Below, piece by piece: positions 1-8,576 of a stretch of 64,000 bases of DNA. The notes beneath the pieces were generated by a model. That model was not told the origin of the DNA. It saw only the letters and a program-made list of their open reading frames with translations, and searched no databases. The position numbers and the translations under genes were made by a program. The DNA lies in NCBI RefSeq assembly GCF_014636295.1, contig NZ_BMEC01000015.1, positions 62,001 through 126,000 on the forward strand, given 5' to 3'. This DNA is from Marivirga lumbricoides. Its GTDB lineage: Bacteria > Bacteroidota > Bacteroidia > Cytophagales > Cyclobacteriaceae. How positions within the stretch are numbered: position 1 is the stretch's first letter; every line of letters begins with the position of its first letter.

Positions 1-462
1 GATCAAAGTGTTGAGAAGAGCAAAAACCTGGGATTGGAAGTAAGCTGGTATGACAGACAAGGTAAAACCATCAATCCGCAAAGTTTGAAACAAGGTGATA
101 CATTTTATGGTCGGTTCACTGTAAGCAATGAAAGCCCGATAAGCAATGTGTCGGAAATTGCCTTAGTACAGATTTTTCCATCCGGCTGGCAAATAGAAAA
201 CACCAGACTTAACAATGAAATGATGCCAGATTGGACCAATAGCTGGAACTTAAACAAAGAAGATTACCTTGACTTGCGTGATGATCGTGCTATGTGGTTC
301 TTTGATTTAGCAAATAAAGAAAAGCTGGATTTCATTGTTAAACTCAATTGTGTAACTGCAGGTGAATTCTGGCTTCCGGGAACGCTTACAGAAGCGATGT
401 ATAACAACGATTTTAAAGCAAGTAAAGAAGGTAAAAAAGTTGTTGTCGCTCCTTTTAAATAA
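1..462 (+). CDS. Alpha-2-macroglobulin family protein, C-terminal fragment
   Basis: The reading frame is open from the first base of the window, so this is the 3' end of a gene that begins outside; only about 153 residues are visible. The text fits the last domain of bacterial alpha-2-macroglobulins: a beta-rich segment with GDTFYGRFTVSN, a tryptophan-rich stretch (PDWTNSWN), DDRAMWFFDL, and a closing PGTLTEAMYNNDFKA. These very large periplasmic lipoproteins are thought to trap proteases that enter through a damaged envelope. A pbpC gene follows, and the pairing of a macroglobulin gene with pbpC is well known from Enterobacteria (yfhM-pbpC), which supports both calls. The first internal start-like codon is a TTG at base 34, but nothing suggests it is used. 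The family assignment is fairly secure despite the truncation. Confidence 0.8.
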   Translation, partial: DQSVEKSKNLGLEVSWYDRQGKTINPQSLKQGDTFYGRFTVSNESPISNVSEIALVQIFPSGWQIENTRLNNEMMPDWTNSWNLNKEDYLDLRDDRAMWFFDLANKEKLDFIVKLNCVTAGEFWLPGTLTEAMYNNDFKASKEGKKVVVAPFK

Positions 463-615
463 GAGAGACTTTATCATCTAAATAGCATAAAGTAATTAAT
501 ATGTAGGTAAAATAGTAGAATAAAATGTGCATCATTAGTAATTAGTCAATAGCCACTAAGGATTAGTCTTGGGGAAGGGTAGCCAGTTATTAGACAGCTT
601 TATAATCCTCTAGAA

Positions 616-674
616 CCAATTAACTAATGACTGATCACTAATGACTAATTTACCAGTGGCCAATTAACTAATGA
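616..674. repeat. Direct repeat in the macroglobulin-pbpC gap
   Basis: The 225-bp gap between the two genes contains two exact copies of CCAATTAACTAATGA (616-630 and 660-674). Between and upstream of them are degenerate copies of a heptamer-like ACTAATG unit on both strands (for example CTAATGACTGATCACTAATGAC and, inverted, ATTAGTAATTAGTC). No open frame or good promoter is seen in the gap. It looks like low-complexity repeat spread between genes rather than an operator, but this cannot be decided from one locus. Confidence 0.55.
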
Positions 675-687
675 ACAATTTTTCTGC

Positions 688-3009
688 ATGCAATACCTCA
701 AAAAAATAAAGCCATGGCAGTGGGGAGTAATAACATTCCTCTCCATTGCTCTGCTTTATTTTGCTATCCCTCCTGATAACCCTTTATTCAATACAGAATA
801 CAGTACAGTGATACGTGATGAGCAGGGAGATTTACTTCACGCCTACATCAATAAAGAAGAACAGTGGCATTTTCCACCTTCAGAAGGTATTATCCCAGAA
901 AAACTCAAAAAGGCAGTTATTTCTTATGAAGATGAAGCTTTCTACAGCCACCCAGGCATAGACCCTTCAGCTATTGCCCGGGCATTGTATAACAATTTAA
1001 AAGAGGGAGAAATCACAAGCGGAGCAAGTACACTCACAATGCAATTAGCGAGAATGCGAAACCCTAAAAGCAGAAGCTATTTTCACAAACTTTTGGAGGT
1101 TATTGATGCGCTAAAAATTGAATTACACTACTCAAAAGAAGAAATCCTGAACCTATACCTAAACCATGCACCTTATGGTGGTAATGTAATTGGCTACCAG
1201 ACTGCCGCTTACAAATTTTTTGGTAAAAAGCCTCAGCAACTCACATGGGGAGAGGCTGCCACTCTTGCGGTACTTCCCAATGCTCCCGGTTTAATTTATC
1301 CCGGAGAGCCAAGCAAGTTGTTAGAAGTAAAAAGAAACTCTCTGTTAAAAAAGCTGTTGGATAGAGGCACAATTGAAGAATTAACTTATCAGCTCGCAAG
1401 CATAGAGCCTGTTCCTGACCAATTTATCACCTTCGCTAAAGATGCACCACATCTCTCGCGGTTTTTAAAAATGAAGTACCCGGATCAGAAAGAGCTCAAT
1501 ACCACCATCAGCAAAAAAATACAGCGAATAAGCAATCAAATAGCCGAAAAACATCATACTGTTTTAGCTCCTTATTCCATTCACAACCTCTCCATCCTTA
1601 TTGCAGATACCAAAACAGGGGCCATTAAAGCTTATGTAGGCTCGCCTGATTTTTTTGATGCACAACATAACGGTCAGGTGGATGGAGTTCAGGCAGCAAG
1701 GTCCAGCGGATCTATTTTGAAGCCTTTTTTATATGCATTAAGTATGGATGAAGGATTGATTTTGCCACAATCGCTTATTCGGGATTTACCAACATACTTC
1801 GATGGATTTGCCCCAAGCAATGCCAATGAAACTTTCCAGGGAGTGGCTACAGCCAAAGAGGCTTTAGTGAGTTCCCTCAACATTCCCGCTGTGCGCTTGC
1901 TTAATGCTTATGGTATCTTTCAGTTTTATACTTTCTTAAAAATGGCAGGAGTAAGTACTCTATTCCGAAGTGCCGATGACTATGGTTTACCACTGATTTT
2001 AGGAGGGGCAGAAGTAAATATGTGGGATATGGTAACGCTCTACAGGGCTTTGGCCAATGAAGGGGTGGTGCAAAACAATAGCCTTCTTAAAGAGGAGAGC
2101 TCTCAGCAAGGAAAACAGGTAATGAGTGCCGGAGCCTCTTTTCTTACTTTGGAAATGATGAAGGAACTGGTGCGACCTGGGAGTGAATATTACTGGAGAC
2201 GTTTTAGCAACCAGCAACAATTTGCATGGAAAACAGGCACAAGTTTTGGACATAAGGATGCCTGGGCCATTGGAGTAAATCCTCAGTACACTATTGCAGT
2301 GTGGGTAGGTAATTTTAATGGAGAGACTAATAAAAATTTAAGTGGTGCTTCTTCTGCCGGCCCTATCTTGTTCGATTTATTACAAGCCTTGCCCGTAAAA
2401 CCAGGTAAAAAATGGTTCATTAAAAATGAAATGGATTTTACTCCAAAAAAAATCTGCAGCCTTTCCGGTTTTGCAGCCACAAAAGCTTGCACTGAAGTAG
2501 ATACAGTTGATGCACCCTATTTCATGAAGCCATTGCGCACCTGCGATTACCATGAAACCCGGTATTTCTCAACTGATGGAAAATACCAAACATGCTCCCA
2601 TTGCTGGGATAAATTAGGTGCTGTTGAAAAAAGTGTGACCCTCTATGCACCTGATATTGCTTATTACCTTCGTGAAAATGGCCAATACATAGAAGCTATA
2701 CCCAGGCATTTTCCTGATTGTCCGCGATATAAATCAGAGCAGTCTATAGAAATTATTTACCCTAACCTGGATGCCAAGCTATTTCTGCCCAGGGATTATG
2801 ATGGGGAAATTCAGGAAGTAATCTGTAAAGTGGGAAATACACAGGCTGTAGAAAAAGTGTATTGGTACCTAAATGAATCCTTTTTGGGAAGTACAGAAGA
2901 AAATCATAAAATGGCTATTCACTTTAAGCCTGGTAAAAACTATCTCAAAGTAGTTGCTGAAAATGGTAGTGAAGATAGCAGAACTGTTTTTGCGCAGGTG
3001 AAGGAGTAA
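688..3009 (+). CDS. pbpC: Penicillin-binding protein 1C (bifunctional class A PBP)
   Basis: This membrane-anchored enzyme polymerises glycan strands and carries a transpeptidase domain; in E. coli its homologue PBP1C is associated with the alpha-2-macroglobulin YfhM. Residues about 10-28 form one membrane segment. The glycosyltransferase family 51 domain (about 45-215) shows EDEAFYSHPGID and TLTMQLAR. The transpeptidase domain (about 295-540) has the three active-site motifs: SGSILKPF (SxxK, near residue 341), SSLN (SxN, near 396) and KTGTSFG (near 515). The last 90 residues match the PBP1C-specific C-terminal domain, preceded by a cysteine-rich stretch (CSLSGF, CTEV, CDYH, CSHCW). At 773 residues it is of the usual size. 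It follows the macroglobulin gene after 225 bp, so it may be transcribed separately. Confidence 0.95.
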   Translation: MQYLKKIKPWQWGVITFLSIALLYFAIPPDNPLFNTEYSTVIRDEQGDLLHAYINKEEQWHFPPSEGIIPEKLKKAVISYEDEAFYSHPGIDPSAIARALYNNLKEGEITSGASTLTMQLARMRNPKSRSYFHKLLEVIDALKIELHYSKEEILNLYLNHAPYGGNVIGYQTAAYKFFGKKPQQLTWGEAATLAVLPNAPGLIYPGEPSKLLEVKRNSLLKKLLDRGTIEELTYQLASIEPVPDQFITFAKDAPHLSRFLKMKYPDQKELNTTISKKIQRISNQIAEKHHTVLAPYSIHNLSILIADTKTGAIKAYVGSPDFFDAQHNGQVDGVQAARSSGSILKPFLYALSMDEGLILPQSLIRDLPTYFDGFAPSNANETFQGVATAKEALVSSLNIPAVRLLNAYGIFQFYTFLKMAGVSTLFRSADDYGLPLILGGAEVNMWDMVTLYRALANEGVVQNNSLLKEESSQQGKQVMSAGASFLTLEMMKELVRPGSEYYWRRFSNQQQFAWKTGTSFGHKDAWAIGVNPQYTIAVWVGNFNGETNKNLSGASSAGPILFDLLQALPVKPGKKWFIKNEMDFTPKKICSLSGFAATKACTEVDTVDAPYFMKPLRTCDYHETRYFSTDGKYQTCSHCWDKLGAVEKSVTLYAPDIAYYLRENGQYIEAIPRHFPDCPRYKSEQSIEIIYPNLDAKLFLPRDYDGEIQEVICKVGNTQAVEKVYWYLNESFLGSTEENHKMAIHFKPGKNYLKVVAENGSEDSRTVFAQVKE

Positions 3010-3137
3010 GAGAATTCTGGATTTGCTTTATCATTAGTATTTAGCACAGTATTTACTTCTTGAGAATCCTAAAATATTTTTCTAAACATTAAAAATAAAC
3101 AGGCTGTTGCTAAACTAATCTCCATAAAAAATTAGTT

Positions 3138-3338
3138 ATGCCACATTTTACACTCGTTTTTAATGATGACTCACAGCAAATTATTTCGGCACCAACAAAG
3201 AACTCAATGATCAGGGAATTCAGTAAAGAAGATTGTACCTCTTTTCAGGAAAATGTAAAAGAAATTCACTGGCAGGAAGCCAATATTCATTTCACAGAAA
3301 TAGTTTACACCGGAGTAATTATTCAAAAAATTATTTAA
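3138..3338 (+). CDS. Small protein of unknown function (66 aa)
   Basis: This short frame starts with ATG and encodes 66 residues with no signal peptide or membrane segment. It is acidic in the middle (SKEDCTSFQENVKEIHWQE) and its ends look like beta strands (HFTLVFNDDSQQII, FTEIVYTGVIIQKII). I do not recognise it. It lies in the gap between pbpC and the convergent dehydrogenase gene, and its stop is 19 bases from that gene's end. No Shine-Dalgarno-like sequence is visible, which is common in this phylum. The composition is protein-like rather than random, but a spurious frame cannot be excluded. Confidence 0.5.
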   Translation: MPHFTLVFNDDSQQIISAPTKNSMIREFSKEDCTSFQENVKEIHWQEANIHFTEIVYTGVIIQKII

Positions 3339-3357
3339 CCAACGGTAGTAATTTCAA

Positions 3358-4566
3358 TTAATTTCCATCCACATAATCCTGCAGGTAGCTAAACTTTTCA
3401 GTCAGCTTTCCCTCTTCTGCGATGGTTGCATTTTTAATTACTCCATCAGTATCCCCATTTAATAAATGCGGAATTACTTTATCGATGAGCTCTCTTCCAA
3501 AACTCTCCGAAGCATCTCTGGGCAACTCACAAGGCAAATTATCTACCGCCATCACTGTTAAATTACTCTCCACACTGTAAGGAGGCTCAACTGTATCTGC
3601 ATCAGGGTTATAATCATACACCGGGTCATCAATAGTGGCCGGTTTTTTGGTAGAAGGTATGGAGCCTTCAATATCGCAGGTAATATCACCAATTACCTTT
3701 ATTTTGAATTCAGGACGAATGGCATCCTCTCTGTTGAACAACACAGGAGCCCTCGGATCCCAAAAGGCACAGGCAATTAATACATCAGCTACTTTAGCAT
3801 ACTTTAAAAAATCCGCTCTGTAAGCACCCGGATTCTTATGAAATTCATCCCTGTTAAATCCGCCTACTCCTTTTCTTTCGTGGTAATCATGGCTATTCAA
3901 CTGTGTAAATACAGGCCTGTCAAAGCGTTCATTCAGAAATTCATAAGGTGTTACTTTCAGAATATTCATACCATACAACACTTCAATAGCTCCTTTGGCC
4001 ACTCTACCTCCACCGGTAATTGCAATTTTAATAGCAGGTAACTTTACTTTCTTATATTCAGATTGCATATCTGCTAAATCAAAACACTCATGTGCTCTCC
4101 TTAATTTGAACAGATTGTAGCGCCTGCCAAATGTAAGGATAGTATTGTACGCTCCCACGATGCCTGCATATCTTCCAAAGGCTACTATTCTTTGTTTAGT
4201 AGTAGGATCTAAAAGACATTCATAATCCACCAGCCTGATTTTCTTATCCAAAATGGCTTTTAACAATCTCCTGTTATAGGCTTGCTCTTTTATGGTATGA
4301 GAAAAGAAAAAATAGGTTTTATTGGAGATAAGTTTATCAATAGGCACTTCTTTCACACCAAATAGAATGTCTGCAGAAGAAACATCATCTACCATTTTTA
4401 AACCGTTGTGCAGAAATTCTTCAGCCTTAAAAACCCGTACATTGCTATTCTGAATTTTCACTGAGACATCAAAGCGCTGTTCCAATTCCTTCGCTTGAGC
4501 GGGTGTAATAGGGCTTCTTCGGTCAATCGGCACTTTATCTTCCCGGATAATAGCAACATGGTTCAT
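3358..4566 (-). CDS. Saccharopine dehydrogenase / alanine dehydrogenase-like NAD(P) oxidoreductase
   Basis: The protein belongs to the alanine dehydrogenase / pyridine nucleotide transhydrogenase superfamily, closest in layout to the lysine-forming saccharopine dehydrogenases. The N-terminal substrate domain (about 1-135) begins IREDKVPIDRRSPITP, the signature stretch containing the catalytic-region arginine/lysine of this fold. The nucleotide-binding domain follows, with the Rossmann loop ITGGGRVAKGA (about residue 185). Later motifs include VIGDITCDIEGSIP and AVDNLPCELPRDAS, which are typical of the family. The length of 402 residues is normal. It is monocistronic as far as can be seen, with the dNK gene 66 bases upstream on the same strand. 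Substrate choice (saccharopine, alanine or another imino acid) cannot be fixed from sequence alone. Confidence 0.8.
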   Translation of the reverse strand: MNHVAIIREDKVPIDRRSPITPAQAKELEQRFDVSVKIQNSNVRVFKAEEFLHNGLKMVDDVSSADILFGVKEVPIDKLISNKTYFFFSHTIKEQAYNRRLLKAILDKKIRLVDYECLLDPTTKQRIVAFGRYAGIVGAYNTILTFGRRYNLFKLRRAHECFDLADMQSEYKKVKLPAIKIAITGGGRVAKGAIEVLYGMNILKVTPYEFLNERFDRPVFTQLNSHDYHERKGVGGFNRDEFHKNPGAYRADFLKYAKVADVLIACAFWDPRAPVLFNREDAIRPEFKIKVIGDITCDIEGSIPSTKKPATIDDPVYDYNPDADTVEPPYSVESNLTVMAVDNLPCELPRDASESFGRELIDKVIPHLLNGDTDGVIKNATIAEEGKLTEKFSYLQDYVDGN

Positions 4567-4632
4567 ATAAATACTTTTTTAATATATTCTTACTTGTTGA
4601 ATGAAGAAATGTGGAAGATTACCTGCAGCTGA

Positions 4633-5271
4633 TTATCGCTGGTGTGAAAAAAGACCGTGCATTTCAGTATCAATTTTACTGATGATGAGTGCGAAGTCCT
4701 CCACATTTTGCAAGTAATCCAGCTGATTTACATCAATGATTATCAGCTTTCCCAGGTTATACTGCTTAATCCATTCCTCATAATGCTGGTTCAATGTCTT
4801 CAAATAATCTATACGAATACTCTCTTCATATTCTCTTCCTCGCTTTTCAATCTGTCCCACCAACTTAGGAATATCCGCTCGTAAATAAATTAAGAGATCA
4901 GGTGGCGTTATCACAGGCGACATAGAGTCAAACAAATCCAGGTAATTTCGATAATCCCTGTCGGACATATTTCCTGATTGGTGCAAATTTTTAGCGAACA
5001 CATAACAATCTTCATAGATGGAACGGTCCTGCACCACAGTACGTTCGTCTTCCCTTATTCTTTTTACCTGATTAAGCCTGCTATTCAAAAAATACACCTG
5101 TAGGTGGAATGCCCACATTTTCATATCCTTGTAAAAATCTACCAGGTAAGGGTTATTCTCTACTGCCTCAAACTCAGTATGCCAGCCATAATGTTTGGAA
5201 AGCTTTTTAGCCAAAGTGGTTTTACCGGCTCCAATATTTCCGGCTATTGCAATATGTTTTAATTTATTCAT
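4633..5271 (-). CDS. Deoxynucleoside kinase (dAK/dGK/dNK family)
   Basis: This cytosolic salvage kinase transfers the gamma phosphate of ATP to the 5' hydroxyl of deoxynucleosides. The P-loop is GNIGAGKTTLAKKL near the N terminus. The substrate-binding stretch FEAVENNPYL and the DRSIYED segment (the family's DRS/ERS motif) follow, and RGREYEESI matches the lid region. At 212 residues it has the standard size of bacterial deoxyadenosine/deoxyguanosine kinases. Which nucleoside is preferred cannot be read from the sequence. A TACTTTTG element lies 20 bases before the ATG, so the gene probably has its own promoter and could read on into the downstream dehydrogenase gene. Confidence 0.92.
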   Translation of the reverse strand: MNKLKHIAIAGNIGAGKTTLAKKLSKHYGWHTEFEAVENNPYLVDFYKDMKMWAFHLQVYFLNSRLNQVKRIREDERTVVQDRSIYEDCYVFAKNLHQSGNMSDRDYRNYLDLFDSMSPVITPPDLLIYLRADIPKLVGQIEKRGREYEESIRIDYLKTLNQHYEEWIKQYNLGKLIIIDVNQLDYLQNVEDFALIISKIDTEMHGLFSHQR

Positions 5272-5290
5272 TTTTGATTATTCAGGAATG

Positions 5291-5298
5291 CAAAAGTA
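5291..5298 (-). promoter_or_regulatory. Putative -7 element (TACTTTTG) of the deoxynucleoside kinase gene
   Basis: On the minus strand this reads TACTTTTG, a perfect match to the Bacteroidota -7 consensus TAnnTTTG, with the ATG 19 bases beyond it. No TTG is found at the expected -33 distance, so only half of the promoter is convincing. Confidence 0.5.
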
Positions 5299-5378
5299 AA
5301 AAATTCTCTTTGTCCTTTCTCTTAAACAGTAAAAAAGAGCTTACCAATTTTAAATAGCTGCTTTGTATTCCGGTATAT

Positions 5379-5404
5379 TCAGAAAGGGAATCTTCCCTTT
5401 CTGA
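5379..5404 (-). terminator. Perfect 12-bp hairpin downstream of the DUF2461 gene
   Basis: TCAGAAAGGGAA (5379-5390) and its exact complement (5393-5404) are separated by two bases. The hairpin begins 15 bases after the stop codon of the minus-strand DUF2461 gene. It has no clear T-tract, so it may be an mRNA 3' end stabiliser rather than a strong intrinsic terminator. Confidence 0.5.
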
Positions 5405-5418
5405 CCTGTTTTTGATAT

Positions 5419-6084
5419 TTAATCTTCCAGGGCAGTGCGAAAAAATTTATTCAAAGGATAAGCTTTTTCCATTTCTTCGGCAACAAACCGAGGCAGATCG
5501 TCTTTTATAATGGTATTTGCTGGAAACTGCTTCATAAAATAAAATTGTTTATTCAACAACAAAGGAGTTTCCTCAGCAGCTTCTTTAAATGGAGGTTTTA
5601 GAATTTTATTTTTTGCTCCCAATAGTTGGCCGTAACTACTTATAAATTCTTTTGAAGAAAGAACCTTTTTAATTTCAGCTTCATTGTACAAAATTTCCTG
5701 ACGCACTTTATACAGGTTTTCTGTAGAAAGGTCATACAACCCGCCACCAACCCATAAGTTATTCGCATCAATCTGCACATAATAGCCAGGGAACTCTTCT
5801 TTTTTAGAGATTTTAGAAATATAAGCGCCAACATTATTTTTATAGGGATTTTTATTTTTTGAAAATCGTACATCCCTGTTAATTCTGAAGATTGCATTTT
5901 TGGCTTCAATCATTATTTCAGGATCAAACTTCTGCACCTCCAGAATTAAATCTGTAACAAATTCTTTAAAAGGCTTTTTTACATTTTGCTCGTAGCGTTC
6001 CCTGTTATCATCAAACCATGCCTTATGGTTGTTCTGAGCTAATTCTTTGAAGAAATGAATGAAGTCTGTAGTGAAGTAAGCCAT
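5419..6084 (-). CDS. DUF2461 domain-containing protein
   Basis: This 221-residue cytosolic protein fits the DUF2461 (TIGR02453) family, whose function is unknown. Visible hallmarks are FFKELAQNNHKAWFDDNRERYE at the start (split here as FFKEL and NNHKAWFDDNRERY), then IFRINRDVRFSKNKNPYKN, and GYYVQIDANNLWVGGGLY in the middle. The protein is full-length for the family. It is divergently oriented from the DnaJ-TPR gene, and the short intergenic region holds that gene's promoter element. A stable hairpin closes the transcript downstream. Confidence 0.88.
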   Translation of the reverse strand: MAYFTTDFIHFFKELAQNNHKAWFDDNRERYEQNVKKPFKEFVTDLILEVQKFDPEIMIEAKNAIFRINRDVRFSKNKNPYKNNVGAYISKISKKEEFPGYYVQIDANNLWVGGGLYDLSTENLYKVRQEILYNEAEIKKVLSSKEFISSYGQLLGAKNKILKPPFKEAAEETPLLLNKQFYFMKQFPANTIIKDDLPRFVAEEMEKAYPLNKFFRTALED

Positions 6085-6130
6085 GTGTTAAATTTCAGAT
6101 TATCAATCAATATTAGCAATAAATAATTGC

Positions 6131-6138
6131 TAAGTTTG
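6131..6138 (+). promoter_or_regulatory. Putative -7 element (TAAGTTTG) of the DnaJ-TPR / M28 operon
   Basis: TAAGTTTG matches TAnnTTTG. A transcript starting about 7 bases downstream would begin near 6145, after the first possible TTG codon (6127) but before the TTG at 6166. This argues for the later start of the DnaJ-domain protein. No good -33 TTG is seen. Confidence 0.45.
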
Positions 6139-6165
6139 TTTAAGAGAAGTCAATTTTTTTTCATT

Positions 6166-7359
6166 TTGAATAATTACTATCAAATATTAGGAGTGAGTGA
6201 AACTGCTACGTTGGCAGAAATTAAATCTGCCTATAAAAGCCTGGCTAAAAAATATCACCCTGATATCAACCCGTCCCCAGCAGCAGAGGAACATTTTAAG
6301 TTAATTTCTGTAGCTTACAAAATGCTCTCCAACAGCGATTATAGGTTTCAGCACGATCACCAACTAGCTAGCGAAAGGCTAAGAAGAGCAAAATTTGCTT
6401 CTCAGAACTATCAAAAAAGAAAGGAGCAGCCTTGGAATAAGCCTCGCCAAACTTATAGTTATCGTCCTAAGAAAAAACACATTAGTCCTGAAATGGAAAG
6501 AAAAGGAACGCTTTATGCCATAGCAATGGTGGGAGCAGTTGCTTTTATAATCTATGTTAGCGTTACAATTTTTGAATTTTACCAGGCTCATAAGCTGGAA
6601 AAAGTAGTTGAGAATTTCAATAATCAGATTCAATATGCAGACAGCCTTTATTATGCAGGTAAAATAAAAGCAGCACTTTTATACATTTCTGACATTAAGT
6701 CTTCCTCACAAACTGTTACACAACTTAAGTCTTACGAGATCAATTATTTAAACTTCAGGCAACAACAGGCAGACATTGATTACAAAAACAAAGCCTATCA
6801 GGATGCACTTTGGGGCTACCTCTTCTACATGGAATATACTGGGAGGCAGGATGTGGAAATGCTCTACCGGACTGCTAATTGTTACCGGCAAATTGGTCAA
6901 TCGGCTAATGCAGTATTTATTTTAAACAACCTGATGAACCAGGATTTCAAGCGTTTGGAAATGATGGAACTACTTGCCAAAATATACAAAGAGGATATGA
7001 AGGATAAAGAACTGGCGCTGAAATATTATGAGATGGGGTTATTAACCATCAAGCAACAGTTTAAAGAGATTTATGGCGAGGCTTACCGATTGCTGGTTTC
7101 TGCTGAAAGAACACCTACTACTTATAAAAAGATTTATTTTGGAGCGGCCGAATTGTATTTTCAAAAAAGAGATTATGCTGAAGCCTCTAAATTGTTAGAA
7201 TGGGTAATCTTTTTCGAACCACAAAAAGAAAAAGCTTATCAATACCTAATAAATTGTTATCTTGAAATGGAAAAGGAATTAGAAGCCTGTCAGGTATACC
7301 GAAAAGCAAATAACAAAAATATTGAAATAAGTAATTCACAACTAATCAATTGCCTCTGA
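6166..7359 (+). CDS. DnaJ-domain membrane protein with C-terminal TPR-like helices
   Basis: The N-terminal J domain (residues 2-65) begins NNYYQILGVSETAT and carries the diagnostic HPD tripeptide at about 31-33, which stimulates Hsp70 ATPase. A basic linker with paired KK/RK follows. A single membrane segment comes next (about 113-135, YAIAMVGAVAFIIYVSVTIF), and then roughly 260 residues of helical TPR-like repeats (YADSLYYAGKIKAAL, ALWGYLFYMEYTG, LALKYYEMGLL, YLINCYLEMEKEL). I choose the TTG at 6166 because translation then begins exactly as DnaJ proteins do and because the likely promoter lies just upstream; an upstream in-frame TTG at 6127 would add 13 atypical residues. The stop overlaps the next gene's ATG (TGATG), so the two are translationally coupled. 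A membrane-tethered co-chaperone is inferred; its client is unknown. Confidence 0.8.
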   Translation: MNNYYQILGVSETATLAEIKSAYKSLAKKYHPDINPSPAAEEHFKLISVAYKMLSNSDYRFQHDHQLASERLRRAKFASQNYQKRKEQPWNKPRQTYSYRPKKKHISPEMERKGTLYAIAMVGAVAFIIYVSVTIFEFYQAHKLEKVVENFNNQIQYADSLYYAGKIKAALLYISDIKSSSQTVTQLKSYEINYLNFRQQQADIDYKNKAYQDALWGYLFYMEYTGRQDVEMLYRTANCYRQIGQSANAVFILNNLMNQDFKRLEMMELLAKIYKEDMKDKELALKYYEMGLLTIKQQFKEIYGEAYRLLVSAERTPTTYKKIYFGAAELYFQKRDYAEASKLLEWVIFFEPQKEKAYQYLINCYLEMEKELEACQVYRKANNKNIEISNSQLINCL

Positions 7360-8576
7360 TGCGAATTATACTTACAATTATTTTAGCAAGCTTAACAATT
7401 CATGCTTTTTCACAAGATAAAAAGGCAAAGCAAATAATTGAGGTATTGGCTTCAGATTCTCTGGCCGGGAGAGGGTATGTGGCAAAGGGGCAAGAAAAAG
7501 CTGCTCAATTTATATCAAACAAACTTTTCTCCTACGGCATATCCAGTACCCGGCAGACACTCAGCTATCCGGTAAATACTTTTCCAAAAGAAATCATGCT
7601 TGCGGCTAAAGAAAAAAAGAGTGAAAACTTATATCAGCCTGGAAGTGATTTCCTCATTCACCCTGCCTCAGGCAGTATTTCTCTAAAAAACCAGGAAGTT
7701 AATGCATTAGACTCTTTCACCTCACTAGAGAAGGTGAAATCCGGGAAAGTCTACAGTATTAAAAAAACTGCTGAAAATGCTGCTGCTGTTAATGAATTGG
7801 TTAACAACTTTTTGAAAAGTAAAAACTTCAAGAAGTCTTTACTCTTGGTCTTAGACAGCGGAAAGCTTACCTGGTTTCCGGCTAATTTTCAAAGTAAAAA
7901 CGCAGTAGTTTACTTAAGAGCTGAGCTTAAGGAAAACTCAATAACAGCCAAATGGCAAACTCAATTTGAAGAGCAGTTTAGTTCTTCAAATATTTTTGCT
8001 AAAGTATCCGGTTCGCGCAGCGATTCAATGATTCTGTTTACTGCTCATTACGATCACCTGGGAAAAATGGGAGATGAAGCAATATTTCCGGGAGCTCATG
8101 ACAATGCCTCGGGAGTAGCCATGTTGATAACACTTGCGGAGCATTTTGCTGATAACCCTCCTAAGTTTGACACCTATTTTCTTTTCACCACTGCTGAAGA
8201 AATTGGTTTGCTCGGAAGTTACTTTTTTGTGCAAAATCCATTAGTAGACCTCAGAAAAATAAAGCTACTAATCAACCTGGACTTGCTGGGAACAGGCGAG
8301 GAAGGAATAATGGTGGTAAATGCGAAGAAACATTCGAAAGTCTTTGAAAAGCTCAAAGCATTGAAGCCTGAAAGCATCCCTGAAATAAAAGCAAGAGGAG
8401 AAGCTTGCAACAGTGATCATTGCCTTTTTGATCAGGCAGGGGTTCCGGCCATTTTCATCTATACTTTGGGAGGGCGACAGGCATATCATGACATTGATGA
8501 CACTGCAGAGGGCTTAAGCCTATATGGTTACAACAGCATTCAAAAGCTAGTAATCGAATTCCTACAGCAATTTTAG
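7359..8576 (+). CDS. M28 family zinc aminopeptidase, secreted
   Basis: This is a secreted peptidase of family M28 (aminopeptidase Y/S type). A signal peptide covers about residues 1-19, ending AFSQ. The two-zinc site is recognisable from TAHYDHLG, GAHDNASGVA, TAEEIGLLG (the catalytic and metal-binding glutamates), NLDLLGT, and SDHCLF near the end. The N-terminal 200 residues contain a family-typical region resembling the PA insert. I chose the ATG at 7359, which overlaps the DnaJ-TPR stop as TGATG; an in-frame TTG nine bases earlier is less likely. Its stop overlaps that of the convergent glycosyltransferase gene (TTAG), so no terminator separates them. Coupling to a DnaJ-TPR gene suggests joint expression, but no functional link is proven. 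Confidence 0.9.
   Translation: MRIILTIILASLTIHAFSQDKKAKQIIEVLASDSLAGRGYVAKGQEKAAQFISNKLFSYGISSTRQTLSYPVNTFPKEIMLAAKEKKSENLYQPGSDFLIHPASGSISLKNQEVNALDSFTSLEKVKSGKVYSIKKTAENAAAVNELVNNFLKSKNFKKSLLLVLDSGKLTWFPANFQSKNAVVYLRAELKENSITAKWQTQFEEQFSSSNIFAKVSGSRSDSMILFTAHYDHLGKMGDEAIFPGAHDNASGVAMLITLAEHFADNPPKFDTYFLFTTAEEIGLLGSYFFVQNPLVDLRKIKLLINLDLLGTGEEGIMVVNAKKHSKVFEKLKALKPESIPEIKARGEACNSDHCLFDQAGVPAIFIYTLGGRQAYHDIDDTAEGLSLYGYNSIQKLVIEFLQQF

Noticed and set aside
6127-6165. Upstream TTG start for the DnaJ-TPR protein
   Set aside because: It would lie before the inferred transcription start and add 13 residues not found at the front of J domains.
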